Assembly (NCBI RefSeq): GCF_013166605.1
Contig: NZ_JABKKF010000002.1
Coordinates: 124,001-188,000, forward strand
Direction of reading: 5' to 3'
DNA: 64,000 bases
DNA from: Xylanibacter muris
GTDB taxonomy: Bacteria; Bacteroidota; Bacteroidia; Bacteroidales; Bacteroidaceae
Under the pieces are notes generated by a model. It did no database searches, was not told the origin of the DNA, and saw nothing but the letters and a program-made list of their open reading frames with translations. Shown here one piece after another: positions 45,944-56,862 of this stretch. Each line of letters begins with the position of its first letter. Position 1 is the first letter of the stretch. A program made the position numbers and the translations under genes.

Positions 45944-48763
45944 TTACCTCTTTATTTTTATCGCTCGTGATTGCCCTATTCTTATTATGTATATTCCTTG
46001 TGATGGCAGGCGTACGGTAACGTTGTCTGTATAGGATTTGTCAGTGGCGAACACCCGGCGTCCGTATACATCGGCCACAACTATTGCATCACCGTTCACT
46101 CCGTCAATGTTGAGAATATCACCGGACAGGTTCAATGCGGCTTTTGTGCCGACGGTGCGGTCTATCGATGTATTTATTTTTGTCATGGTTTTCACGCGGA
46201 TCTCATTCGACCGTTCAGACACCCGTTCACCGTCTGTAGCCTGCACGCAATAATAATATGTGGCAGACGCTGTCAGACAGTCTATGATGATGCTTTCCGC
46301 GGGTGCTGCTATCTTTTTTCGCTTTTCCAGGACAGATTCCACCTCACCTCCATATTCTATCATTATATCATCTATAGCCACAGCGCCTTTTCCCGGCATG
46401 TTGTAGGTGATTCGGAGCTTATATGTGTCTTCAGGTATACTGTCAATAGTGTTAATGACGCCTCCGGCACCGTTCTCTATACTTACCGATGCCACTTCCG
46501 ACCATTTGTTGTCTTTTGTCAATACGCTCACAATGAGGCTGTTGTCTTCCGCAGCCTGTGAGCCTCTGTGCCAGAACGAGAGCCGTCGTATCGGCTTCAT
46601 GTATTGGGGCGACTCGATGTAGTTGCCGGTCTGTATGAATCGCAGCGACGGTATCGCCTTGCCCGAATATGACTTGTTGGCATACGACTGTGTTGAGTTT
46701 GTCTTCCATCCCTCGGGCAGGTTTGTAACTCCGCCTGTGAAGTCAACGGAGTCTTTATATTCAGGTTCACCGTATATTTTTGTGTATACTTCGATGAAAT
46801 ATTCCGTGGCTTCGTCCATTGTCTTCCAGTTTGCCGTGAACGAGCTGTCCGTGATGTCTGTCGCATTGAGAGCCACAGGTTTTAGGAACTCGAATGTCGG
46901 TGGGGCGGTCGTAACGGCAATTTCGTTTGACTCCTCGCTTGTTATGTCGTTGTTGACCGCATAGATGACATAATAATATTGTGTAAGCGGGGCAAGGCCT
47001 GTGACGGTGACGCTTGTCGTGTCTTCCGTATTTAGCATGTAATACCCGTCGACGTATGTTCTGAATTCACGGCCGTTGTCGTTTGATGTCTTGGTGTATA
47101 CGGATATTTTGTATGTGTCGGACTTGTTGTCAGACTGCGTCCAGTTTGCCTTGAACGATACGGGTGTTATATCCGTTGCCTCGTGTGCTGTCACAGGTTC
47201 TACCGGCGGAGCTCCTCCGGCTACGCTGAATGTTATTATTCCGTTGTTTTCCTTTATGTCTGTTATCGGAAGCCCTTGTCTGTGGCCGCTCCAGCTTTTC
47301 ATCGACGGCCTTGTGTCATCTGTGAATGATGTGATGTTGCTTGTTCCGGGGAATGCGTCACCGTCACGGGAGTATTCGTTTTGAGTTCCGTCAGCCTCCT
47401 CAAGGTCTACATATTGGTGTGCAGATGTATTGTTCACGGTGTTTTGTGCCCATACGTTTTCGTTGAAATCCACATGCCATACAAGCATTCCATGTCCGGG
47501 TATGTATTTGTCCCATCCTTTCTGCTGTCTGTTTTCAAACAGGAAGAATTCATTTTCCTTTTCTGTTTTGATGATGCATCCGTTATTTCCGGATATCTCT
47601 CCCAATACCACGTTTTTCGGGCCATCGAGCACTGTCGGATTCATCCATCCTAATGAATAGCGTTCGTAGATTGAATATAGCGGTGGGGTGCGTCCTTCAT
47701 TGTTGTATGGTCCGTAGTCGAGCACCGACCATGCTCCCGGAGTGAATGCTGATGTGTATGATGTCGCATATAGGTCGGGCAGTCCCATCACATGGGAGAA
47801 CTCGTGTATGAACGTCCCCACACCGTCGGGGCGTGAGCCTTCCCATTCGTTGCTGCAGGCATAGCGGTCGAGTATCACACCGTCGAAAATATACGGTGTG
47901 TCCGTTGCCGCCGTTATGTTCCATGAGTGCGGCCATACGGTGTTTGCGCTTCCCCCGGACGCTTCGCCACGTCCGGCATAGAAAATGAAAACGTTGTCTA
48001 TATATCCGTCGTTGTCGCGGTCGTATTCTGCGAAGTTTACCGTGGCGTCAAGCTGCTGGCATGCCTCTATGGCCATCTTTTCAGGGTTTTGGTCATCGCC
48101 TGTCCAGTTGTTGCCACCGTAATAGCTCATGTTTTGTGATAGGGTGACCGGGCCGAATACGTCAAATTCCGGAAGAAACTGATTCCTTGATGATGTACGG
48201 AAATATTCCGCGGCGCATCCGGTGCCTCCATAGTCGTTGAATCCGTTTTCGTTGAGCATCCTGTTGAAATAGTCATGCGGATCGGAAAGGGTGAATTTTG
48301 TATCTTTGTATTCAACAAGTATTACAAGTCCTTTTTGCACGCCTTTTGACGGGAATCCTGTTTGGAACAGTCCTACAGCCTTCTGCGGGCTTTTTGCCAT
48401 GCGTTTGCTTGTGGCCTTTGTCTTCATGGCTGTAGTCACTTTGTCCATATCGACGGTCTCAAGATATTTCTTTGCCTTTTCCGTGCGCTTTTCTGCCGGT
48501 GTGGCTATAATCTGTGAAGATACTATATTACCTTTGCCGTCTATGTTTCCATAAAAGAATGTGTCGTCTTTATTTATAAGCAGGTATCCGTCTTCTGTCA
48601 GGTAATAGTGGTGATATTCGTCTCCGATGAGCCGTATCTTTATTTCTGTTCCGTCTGCCTGGCGCATAGTGATAAGTCCTGGTTTTGCCGGAACTGCCGT
48701 CATGTCCATGCTTGCGAACATGCTTAGCATAAATGTGGCCAATGATAATATTCTTGCTTTCAT
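45944..48763 (-). CDS. Secreted M6-family metalloprotease with Fn3 modules and T9SS signal
   Basis: A 939-residue protease when started at the ATG 48763; a 24-codon upstream extension lacks signal-peptide character. The signal peptide (ILSLATFMLSMFASMDMTAVPA) is followed by the same prodomain opening as the M6 protease at 6283-8121 (ITMRQADGTEIKIRLIGDEYHHYYLTEDGYLL). The zinc site is HEFSHVMGLPD from H320, and GHGMLVWHVDF follows. After residue 540 come a Fn3 domain and a second Fn3-like domain. The second appears to be split by a jelly-roll insert of about 150 residues (FTGGVTNLPEGWKTNS to VAIDDIMIEYGG). The end (VVADVYGRRVFATDK to SRAIKIKR) is a T9SS type A signal. Confidence 0.9.
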   Translation of the reverse strand: MKARILSLATFMLSMFASMDMTAVPAKPGLITMRQADGTEIKIRLIGDEYHHYYLTEDGYLLINKDDTFFYGNIDGKGNIVSSQIIATPAEKRTEKAKKYLETVDMDKVTTAMKTKATSKRMAKSPQKAVGLFQTGFPSKGVQKGLVILVEYKDTKFTLSDPHDYFNRMLNENGFNDYGGTGCAAEYFRTSSRNQFLPEFDVFGPVTLSQNMSYYGGNNWTGDDQNPEKMAIEACQQLDATVNFAEYDRDNDGYIDNVFIFYAGRGEASGGSANTVWPHSWNITAATDTPYIFDGVILDRYACSNEWEGSRPDGVGTFIHEFSHVMGLPDLYATSYTSAFTPGAWSVLDYGPYNNEGRTPPLYSIYERYSLGWMNPTVLDGPKNVVLGEISGNNGCIIKTEKENEFFLFENRQQKGWDKYIPGHGMLVWHVDFNENVWAQNTVNNTSAHQYVDLEEADGTQNEYSRDGDAFPGTSNITSFTDDTRPSMKSWSGHRQGLPITDIKENNGIITFSVAGGAPPVEPVTAHEATDITPVSFKANWTQSDNKSDTYKISVYTKTSNDNGREFRTYVDGYYMLNTEDTTSVTVTGLAPLTQYYYVIYAVNNDITSEESNEIAVTTAPPTFEFLKPVALNATDITDSSFTANWKTMDEATEYFIEVYTKIYGEPEYKDSVDFTGGVTNLPEGWKTNSTQSYANKSYSGKAIPSLRFIQTGNYIESPQYMKPIRRLSFWHRGSQAAEDNSLIVSVLTKDNKWSEVASVSIENGAGGVINTIDSIPEDTYKLRITYNMPGKGAVAIDDIMIEYGGEVESVLEKRKKIAAPAESIIIDCLTASATYYYCVQATDGERVSERSNEIRVKTMTKINTSIDRTVGTKAALNLSGDILNIDGVNGDAIVVADVYGRRVFATDKSYTDNVTVRLPSQGIYIIRIGQSRAIKIKR

Positions 48764-48853
48764 ATAGTACTTTTTGTTATCTGTTTTGCTGTTTGCTTGT
48801 TTGTTTTGAAATGAGTTTAATCTTATTACTGACATTATGGTATTATTTTACTG

Positions 48854-48861
48854 CAAAGGTA
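48854..48861 (-). promoter_or_regulatory. -7 element upstream of the M6/Fn3 protease
   Basis: TACCTTTG on the minus strand would give a leader of about 85 nt. The surrounding gap to 49096 is AT-rich with no gene. Confidence 0.5.
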
Positions 48862-49096
48862 ATCATTTACAATTATTAATCATTGTATATTTTATCTTTT
48901 TAACTAAAAATTATGCAATAATTTGTCTTTGTTGTTAAATTGCTGTGTTTTGTTACAATAATAGCCTTTTTATTTGCTTTTTGAGTGTATTTATTACGTT
49001 TTATGTTACGAAAGTTACCTTTGCATCCGGAGAATGGCGTTCGTCTGATATGGAAGAGAGTCTCCTGATATAGTCTTGTTCTTGCTTCATCATAAT

Positions 49097-49140
49097 AGAT
49101 ATGGGGCATGACGGAAAACGAACCGTCATGCCCCATATCT
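49097..49140 (-). terminator. Hairpin after the DUF4450 gene
   Basis: An 18-bp perfect stem (49097-49114 with 49123-49140) with an 8-nt loop, 22 bases past the stop. There is no obvious U tract on either side, so termination strength is uncertain. Confidence 0.6.
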
Positions 49141-49162
49141 CAGGTTGTGTACTTATGGTTGT

Positions 49163-52150
49163 CTATTGCAGCGTCACGCCCATCAGGCCTATAACGACAT
49201 CATTGGAAAGTGTCTTCACTGTGAGTGACTTCAGTTTTTTCTTTGGATTTACGTGCATCCTGAGCATCTGTGCGGCTCCTCCTTTTATGCTTCTGCCGTA
49301 CACTCCGTTGATTTTGAGTTCTTTTCCGAGGTCGCGGCTGACCATACCTGTTCCGAGACATACTCTGTATGGTCTTGGCGTGGTGGTGTGGAATGCTTTT
49401 CCGTCAATGAAATAGTCTTGTTCAATCGGACACCAGTTGTCGGGGTTTTCCAAGGTCAGGGTATCTTTTGTGCCGTCTTTGTATGTGACCGTCACTATAC
49501 CGTTGGCTATGCGGCTCTGCATGTGGTTGGTGCTTCCCGCCATCAGCAGATATATGGATTCAGCCTTGCCTTTCAGTTCTATCTCGGTGCTTTCCGGGTA
49601 GTTTTCCCATAATGAAGTGTATATGATATTCTGGCCTTTGGCAGGTGTAATGAACGGAACTCCTGCCACTGTGAACTTGCCGTCTTTTATCAATGTGCGG
49701 AACACCGAGTCGTTTATTTCCTCATATAAGTCCGGATGACACCATTCTCCCATGCCTTGTACGGGTATCTGAAGAGTGGTGAACGGCGGACGCGGCGACA
49801 TGTATTTGTTCTTGAATATGTCGTCGACATTGGAGTTGAACAGGGCGCATATATCTACGTTTCTGAATTTCTTTTCGGTTGCCGGCTCGTCAAGTCCCGA
49901 TAAGCTTGGTGTCTTTGTCTTTTCGGGTGATGCGGCATTGAACTCTTCCGCTGTTTTTTTCTCGTATTCCGCTTTCGTTACGGGAATGTCTGCCGTTATT
50001 ATCTGATGTTTCTCCGCTGTTCCCGTGATTTCACGGAATTTGCCGTTGCCGATGTTCTGTCTTACAACCATTGTCAGCGGACGGCTGAAATTCTGGGTTA
50101 TCTCATAGATATCCTTGCCGTTCAGCCGCTTATATTTGTATTCTATGTAAGGCGTTGTTACCGATGCGCTGTTCCATCCTGTTGGGAATCCCGGACGTAT
50201 GACACATTTTCCGTTCATCGCATCGGGAATTATTCCGAACAGGCCTTGCAGAAGTGTGCGTGACGATATGCCGATGCAGTCGCCGAAGTCACGATAGCAT
50301 TCGCCCCGTGCCGCGTCATAAAAACTTATCTGGCCGAAGTTGCCCGGACTTGAACCTATATACATCTGATCCATTATGTTTGCCTTCATAAGATTGAATG
50401 CGGCATCGCTTCTTCCTGCTTCGAAATATGCGAGTGCGGTGTGCATAACCTCTGCTGCGGCCACGTTGTTGATGCTCCATGAATATGGCAGCCAGTTGCT
50501 TGTGGATATTGTCGCGCCATAGTTTGTGCCGTCTGCAGTCACGTTGATATGGGGGATGTTGCCGTCAATGAATTTTGTGGCGTCATAGAATTGTTCGAGT
50601 GAACCGGCTCCGCAGTCAATAGGGGTATATATAGACCACAACGCCGCACTTTCGTGCCTGCGTTTCAGGCCCATGTAGTCCTGATACTCCGCCCAGTGGC
50701 CTTTGTCCTTTATCCAGAGCCTTTCATTCATTGCCTTTATGATTCTTTCCGCCTCATCCTTATACGGTTTAGGATCCTCACCGATAATTTCCGCTATTCG
50801 TGCTGCGAGTCTGTTGCCACGGTAGTTGTATGCGGATGAATGTGTTACGGCGCCTCCGCTGTAATACAGGGCATCGCTGGCCCATATACAGCAATATGCG
50901 TCATACAGTCCGTCGTTGTCAGGATCGTAGTTGCGCTTTTCCCATGCAAGGTGTGATTTTATCACCGGCCACATTTTCCGCATGTATGCTGTGTCTGCAT
51001 CGTAGCAGAAATGCCATAGCAGCTCGTCCATATAGTTGAGGTTCATGTCATAGTGGTGCATCTGGTTGTTGCGCTCCGGATTTCTGCATATATATCCGTT
51101 GCTGTACATTTGCGTTCCCCATTTTTTTTCGGCTCTTGCCATGTGCATCTTCGGGTCCTGCGTGGGGTGGGGCATTGTCGGTGCCACGTCCGTAACCTGG
51201 CTTTTGGCGTAGGCGTCGAAATGTTTTACCGCCCTGTCGTTCCATCCGAGAACATCACCGAGATATCCGGCGCGCCATCCGGCCAGCGGCATGCGCCATC
51301 CTATGCATCCGTGCAGCCAGGTCTGTCCGTCCCAGTCACCGTCTGCTGCTGTCACGAGGGCTCCTCCGAGAGTGTTGATATATGGGTCGGGGGTGCAGAA
51401 CCTGACCCTTGACGCAAGCGCCTTGCTTTCGTCCGCGGCGGAGCGGAATGCCTTTTCCGCCGCTTTTGCGTCCTGATAGGTCACTATAGACGAGAGATTT
51501 ATCATAAAGTATGACGTTCCGTCTGATGTCCATTCCTTTGTCTCGAGGTCTTTGTTGTTTTTGTCGGCCTCGAAGCAGCCCGGTTTGTCTACGCCGATGT
51601 CACCGTTTCTATGCAGTCGTGACACGGATATCGCACATACCATAGCCTTGATTTTAGGAAGAGTGCTGAAACCGTCGGTATCGAATTTCCATATTGCGCC
51701 TTCATGACTCATTGGTGCCACGACTGTCAGTCTGACGGTACCTCCGTTCCAAGTCTTGTCTTTCACCGTATATGTACGCATGCCGTCGGCATATCTTGCC
51801 TCACAATATTCTGCGGAGTCAAGTTGCAGTTCTTTTCCGTTGTGTGTTATGATGAAGCGGATATTCCGGTGATGTCCTTTTTTCACTACGGCGAATATCG
51901 GACGGTCGCTTGTCTCCACTCTGTAGTCCGTATGTCCTCCGTAAAGTGCGCGTGTGAATCTGTTGTTGCCGTTTACGCATACGAATGCATCTCCGTCGGG
52001 AATGTAGTTCAGTTGTCTGTCTGTGCCGCGCTTGTCGTCGTTGTATGATTTGGACTCAATAAAGTCGCCGATTTTTTTCTGTGCGGCCACAGGCATTGCC
52101 GTAAGCGTCATTGATGTGGTGACCGCAATACAGATGGTTTTTAATTTCAT
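49163..52150 (-). CDS. DUF4450 exported protein, six-hairpin glycosidase-like
   Basis: A 995-residue exported protein; ATG 52150 gives the signal peptide MKLKTICIAVTTSMTLTAMPVAAQ, while the longer frame starts upstream of the promoter. The N-terminal beta domain (LNYIPDGDAFVCVNGNNRFTRALYGGHTDYRVETSDRPIFAVV) is typical of DUF4450. The middle 400 residues resemble an (alpha/alpha)6 glycosidase barrel (DNDGLYDAYCCIWASDALYYSGGAVTHSSAYNYRGNRLAARIA, ALWSIYTPIDCGAGS). Relatives occur in pectin-degradation loci. Candidate acids are in YDPDNDGLYD and AARGECYRDFGD. Substrate and linkage cannot be assigned. It has its own promoter. Confidence 0.83.
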   Translation of the reverse strand: MKLKTICIAVTTSMTLTAMPVAAQKKIGDFIESKSYNDDKRGTDRQLNYIPDGDAFVCVNGNNRFTRALYGGHTDYRVETSDRPIFAVVKKGHHRNIRFIITHNGKELQLDSAEYCEARYADGMRTYTVKDKTWNGGTVRLTVVAPMSHEGAIWKFDTDGFSTLPKIKAMVCAISVSRLHRNGDIGVDKPGCFEADKNNKDLETKEWTSDGTSYFMINLSSIVTYQDAKAAEKAFRSAADESKALASRVRFCTPDPYINTLGGALVTAADGDWDGQTWLHGCIGWRMPLAGWRAGYLGDVLGWNDRAVKHFDAYAKSQVTDVAPTMPHPTQDPKMHMARAEKKWGTQMYSNGYICRNPERNNQMHHYDMNLNYMDELLWHFCYDADTAYMRKMWPVIKSHLAWEKRNYDPDNDGLYDAYCCIWASDALYYSGGAVTHSSAYNYRGNRLAARIAEIIGEDPKPYKDEAERIIKAMNERLWIKDKGHWAEYQDYMGLKRRHESAALWSIYTPIDCGAGSLEQFYDATKFIDGNIPHINVTADGTNYGATISTSNWLPYSWSINNVAAAEVMHTALAYFEAGRSDAAFNLMKANIMDQMYIGSSPGNFGQISFYDAARGECYRDFGDCIGISSRTLLQGLFGIIPDAMNGKCVIRPGFPTGWNSASVTTPYIEYKYKRLNGKDIYEITQNFSRPLTMVVRQNIGNGKFREITGTAEKHQIITADIPVTKAEYEKKTAEEFNAASPEKTKTPSLSGLDEPATEKKFRNVDICALFNSNVDDIFKNKYMSPRPPFTTLQIPVQGMGEWCHPDLYEEINDSVFRTLIKDGKFTVAGVPFITPAKGQNIIYTSLWENYPESTEIELKGKAESIYLLMAGSTNHMQSRIANGIVTVTYKDGTKDTLTLENPDNWCPIEQDYFIDGKAFHTTTPRPYRVCLGTGMVSRDLGKELKINGVYGRSIKGGAAQMLRMHVNPKKKLKSLTVKTLSNDVVIGLMGVTLQ

Positions 52151-52189
52151 AGTCTGATGATGTTTTTTTGATTTGCTTTTATTATTCCG

Positions 52190-52221
52190 CAAAGTTAATA
52201 AAAATGTGCGACTGTACCAAA
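52190..52221 (-). promoter_or_regulatory. Promoter of the DUF4450 gene
   Basis: TTTG (52221-52218), 20-nt spacer, TAACTTTG (52197-52190). The match is exact and the leader about 33 nt. This also rules out the longer reading frame beginning at 52267. Confidence 0.75.
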
Positions 52222-52246
52222 CGGGGAAAGGTAAAACAAGGAAAGA

Positions 52247-52383
52247 TAAAAAACCGGGTGTCGTCACGACACCCGGTTCTAAAAAACAAACTACTTAAAA
52301 ACTAATCTACTAAAACAAATCAAAAAATGTCTTCTTATTCTTTCGTATTTTATAATCTACGTTGAATCTTCATTTTTAATTAC
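52247..52383 (-). ncRNA. Candidate small RNA 1 (promoter and terminator, no gene)
   Basis: A transcript of about 135 nt is bounded by its own promoter (TTTG 52418-52415, 19 nt, TACCTTTG 52395-52388) and a strong terminator (12-bp stem 52252-52263/52267-52278 followed by T6). The middle is U-rich with UUAGUA/UUAGUU-type motifs (about 52285-52320). The only open frame is an 8-codon ATG...TAA that encodes MKIQRRL. It lies after the groEL terminator, so it is separate from groEL. A second RNA of the same layout is at 57291-57438. Confidence 0.5.
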
Positions 52384-52387
52384 GTTG

Positions 52388-52418
52388 CAAAGGTAGGCAA
52401 AAATAGAATACGCTCAAA
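52388..52418 (-). promoter_or_regulatory. Promoter of candidate small RNA 1
   Basis: TTTG (52418-52415), 19 nt, TACCTTTG (52395-52388). It has no protein gene until the DUF4450 gene, which has its own promoter beyond an intervening terminator. Confidence 0.65.
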
Positions 52419-52461
52419 GTGTTTTGCGTAAAAATATCGTTAATTCTTTGCTTTTGACAAC

Positions 52462-52491
52462 AAAGAAGCCGGAAAAACTTCCGGCTTCTTT
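52462..52491 (-). terminator. Terminator of the groES-groEL operon
   Basis: AAAGAAGCCGGA pairs with TCCGGCTTCTTT across a 6-nt loop, 54 bases beyond the groEL stop. Confidence 0.75.
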
Positions 52492-52544
52492 TATTTTGAT
52501 ATCTGTAGATAGCAAAAGCGTGTATTTTATACATTCATTATGAA

Positions 52545-54194
<1,650 letters not shown>

Positions 54195-54313
54195 TTAAGA
54201 ATGCAGGTTGATGCCATACGTTTAAAATGCGATTGGCACGTCTGCCTGATTCTGTTATATTAATAATGTACGTACCTTAATATATATAGCATTAAATTGG
54301 TGTTCGGGTATTT

Positions 54314-54586
54314 TTATTTCTCTATGACGGCGAGCACATCGCTTTGGCGCATCATCAGATATTTTGTGCCCTCGTATTCAAGCTCGGTGCCTGAATATTT
54401 GCCGTAAAGAACCTCGTCGCCCTCTTTAAGGATCATCTCTTCATCCTTTGTTCCTTTGCCTGTGGCAACGATTGTTCCGTGTAGAGGTTTCTCTTTTGCT
54501 GTGTCGGGGATGATAATGCCTCCGATTTTCTCTTCTGCCGGTGCAGGGAGTACCAATACTCTGTCTGCTAATGGTTTGATGTTCAT
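54314..54586 (-). CDS. groES: Co-chaperonin GroES
   Basis: A 90-residue GroES with the family opening [20 protein letters not shown], the mobile-loop region [14 protein letters not shown] and the ending SDVLAVIEK. It caps the GroEL ring. First gene of the operon. No clear TTTG/TAnnTTTG promoter is seen in the 100 bases upstream. Confidence 0.97.
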   Translation of the reverse strand: MNIKPLADRVLVLPAPAEEKIGGIIIPDTAKEKPLHGTIVATGKGTKDEEMILKEGDEVLYGKYSGTELEYEGTKYLMMRQSDVLAVIEK

Positions 54587-54696
54587 TTTTTTATGTGTTT
54601 AATAGTTTATGATAATATTTCTTTGTTTGTATATTCTGTGCTTTTAGCAGCGAAAATCATGCCAATTAATTGTTTGTGACATTTTGTCATATAAAA

Positions 54697-54746
54697 ACGG
54701 ACAGCAAGTCTCTTTGTCAATACGACTGAAGATTCTTGCTGTCCGT
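54697..54746 (-). terminator. Terminator after the GH28 gene
   Basis: A 12-bp perfect stem (54697-54708 with 54735-54746) followed on the minus strand by TTTTATA, about 70 bases past the polygalacturonase stop. Confidence 0.7.
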
Positions 54747-54818
54747 AGGCAGTGTCTTCTGTTTTTGAATATTGTTATGATATTGTTCTATGCAGAAGAT
54801 ATTTATGGTATGTATCGT

Positions 54819-56153
54819 TTAGTTTTTTGCGACACCGTTGATAACGACATTTTTCACTGTACAGTTGTTTATCAGTGTTTTGTCAAACGCTTCTTTCTTG
54901 TCCTTTATGGTACAGTTTTCGAAAGTGAAGTCTGTCATCCGGTATTTGTCTGATTTGCCTACATCGAAAAAGTTCTTTGATGTTATGTCTATATTCCTTA
55001 TCGTTATGTTGTTGCATGTGGACAGAGGCATGTCGTCACGCTTTTCGGGCTTGAAGAACTGAGTCCACGGGCGTACGACAAGGAAACTTGAGCAGTCTCC
55101 TTTTATATCCTCTACGGTTATGTATTCATAGTGCTGCGGTGTGTCGGGACGCATTTTAAGCCACAGTACGCGGTTGGCATTCGCCACATTGCATCTTCTG
55201 AGTATGATATTGCGGTCGTGAAGCGATTCGCTTCCTACTGTAAGGCACCCGTGTACAATGCCGTAGTTGCAGTCTTCTATGATAATGTTTGAGTTTGGGC
55301 CGTTGTCAGGGTCCTTGTCGGCCCATGTGCCCTTTCCTCCTTTGAGAACCACCGCGTCATCGTTCACCTGCATGAAGCATCCTTTTATCAAAACATTCTT
55401 GCATACATCAAGGTCGATGGCGTCGCTGCTCGGAGCCTTCACTCCGCTTGTCGGTGCGTAGATATAGCAGTCGAGATAACGCACATATTCACTGTTATAT
55501 ATGTGGTTTGTCCAGAATGGACTGTTTATAAGATGCACATCCTGAACGGTGACGTTCTTGCTGTTGGATATGTATACCAGTCTTGGACGCATGGCTTCAA
55601 GGTTTGTACACTGCCGGTTGTATCTGCGTCTGATCCAGAATTCCTCCCAGTAATTATAGCCGTTACCGTTTATGGTGCCTTTACCGGCAATGGTGAATCC
55701 GTTAGTGTTGTCTGCATTTACAAGTGCCGCAAAGTAGTTGAGAGTCTGTCCTTCCATTCTCGTCTTTAAGAGTTTGAAGTCGCGTATGCGGTCGCTTCCT
55801 TTCAGCGTACCGCCTTCTTCGAGATAAAGGTTCACTCCCTGTTTGAAAAATACGGATCCGGAAAGGAACGTTCCTTTCGGTATGACAATCACGCCACCGC
55901 CTTCCGCTGCCGCCTTGTCGATGACTTTTTGTATTTGTTCGGTCTGTAATATGGTTGAGTCGTTCTTCACCCCATAGTCGGTTATTACATATTTCTTTCC
56001 CAGACTGTCAATATTCACCTTCGTGGAATTATTGAACCATGCAGGTATGGGGGTTCCGTCCGGAAACAGGTCCTGCTTTTTCTTTTTTGTCTTGGCCTGC
56101 GGCACTGTGCATATAAGAGCCAGGGCCAAGATACTGATAAATCTTAATTTCAT
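54819..56153 (-). CDS. Glycoside hydrolase family 28 protein (polygalacturonase-like)
   Basis: A 444-residue exported protein with a signal peptide (LRFISILALALICTVPQA). It has the GH28 parallel beta-helix: TDYGVKNDSTILQTEQIQKVIDKAAAEGGG with VIVIPKGTFLSGS at the start. The catalytic region is SSDAIDLDVCKNVLI and FMQVNDDAVVLKGG, and GIVHGCLTVGSE supplies the conserved GS segment. It should hydrolyse alpha-galacturonide links in pectin; exo or endo action is not decided. It is transcribed from a region of tandem promoter-like repeats (56320-56468), leaving a leader of about 175 nt. No other pectin gene is adjacent on this side. Confidence 0.93.
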   Translation of the reverse strand: MKLRFISILALALICTVPQAKTKKKKQDLFPDGTPIPAWFNNSTKVNIDSLGKKYVITDYGVKNDSTILQTEQIQKVIDKAAAEGGGVIVIPKGTFLSGSVFFKQGVNLYLEEGGTLKGSDRIRDFKLLKTRMEGQTLNYFAALVNADNTNGFTIAGKGTINGNGYNYWEEFWIRRRYNRQCTNLEAMRPRLVYISNSKNVTVQDVHLINSPFWTNHIYNSEYVRYLDCYIYAPTSGVKAPSSDAIDLDVCKNVLIKGCFMQVNDDAVVLKGGKGTWADKDPDNGPNSNIIIEDCNYGIVHGCLTVGSESLHDRNIILRRCNVANANRVLWLKMRPDTPQHYEYITVEDIKGDCSSFLVVRPWTQFFKPEKRDDMPLSTCNNITIRNIDITSKNFFDVGKSDKYRMTDFTFENCTIKDKKEAFDKTLINNCTVKNVVINGVAKN

Positions 56154-56319
56154 GTTTCTTTTGTATATTTGATTTGTAATTAGTCTTTTTACGTTTTAAG
56201 TTTCCGGTATGTGGCATCCTTGGAGTCGTGGCGTGTCTTTGACACGCTTTATCACGGTTGCGCATGGCTTTTTGTGCATCGCAAAACGATGAGCATGCAT
56301 TGGGTCGATGTGGATATCT

Positions 56320-56468
56320 TATCTTATGCAAAGATAGTGCAAACCGAACGCAATGAAGCTTGTTTCAAATTGCTGAGGTGCCGCCTATCTTATGCAAAGA
56401 TAGTGCAAACCGAACGCAATGAAACTTGTTTCAGATTGCTGAGGTGCCGCCTATCTTATGCAAAGATA
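56320..56468 (-). repeat. 66-bp tandem repeat carrying -7 promoter elements
   Basis: Units begin at 56320, 56386 and 56452 (the last is partial), with a few substitutions. On the minus strand each contains TATCTTTG (56336-56329, 56402-56395, 56468-56461) plus a TATCTTA inverted half. The units point at the GH28 gene, so it may have up to three stacked promoters. The -33 element is poor. Confidence 0.85.
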
Positions 56469-56774
56469 CGGATTTTTTTTCATCTGATGAAACTTTTCCA
56501 TACAGGAATAGTCTGCAATGTTTTATATGTTCCGTATTATAAAGTCATGGTGGATGTGTCGGTGTTGTTTTCTTTTGATATACAACGTCATCGTAACTAT
56601 TCTGCGGACATGCTAAGGCTGTCGCCACTTAGAAAAAGGGCAAGGATAGTATTATAGGTAGAGTTTCCATGTTTTTCGTTGTCTGGAGTAGCGTTACTTT
56701 ATTAAAAAGTACAGGCTTCCGTAAAATTTTGAAATCTATTTACATTTCTGGTGCTTGTGAAATTCTCTTTCGAT

Positions 56775-56862
56775 GAACATGCTATTCATGCTCAATGAAT
56801 AGCATGTTCATCGGCCGTGAATGGCCTATTCATCAAGCGTGAACAGGCCATTCATTTTTGGT
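56775..56862. repeat. Four 22-bp units with TGAA-N7-TTCA dyad cores
   Basis: Units start at 56775, 56797, 56819 and 56841. Each carries GAAnnnnnnnTTCAT then a spacer, and the period is exactly 22. Units 1-2 and 3-4 also form hairpins (18-bp stem 56772-56789/56795-56812; 10-bp stem 56818-56827/56845-56854), the last followed by TTTTTG. The architecture matches the 15957-16044 array although the sequence differs. Confidence 0.85.

Noticed and set aside
52150..52267. Longer DUF4450 start with 39 extra codons
   Set aside because: The extension crosses the -33/-7 promoter and a terminator; the signal peptide begins at 52150.
54587..54700. CIRCE operator upstream of groES
   Set aside because: Neither half of the TTAGCACTC inverted repeat is present.
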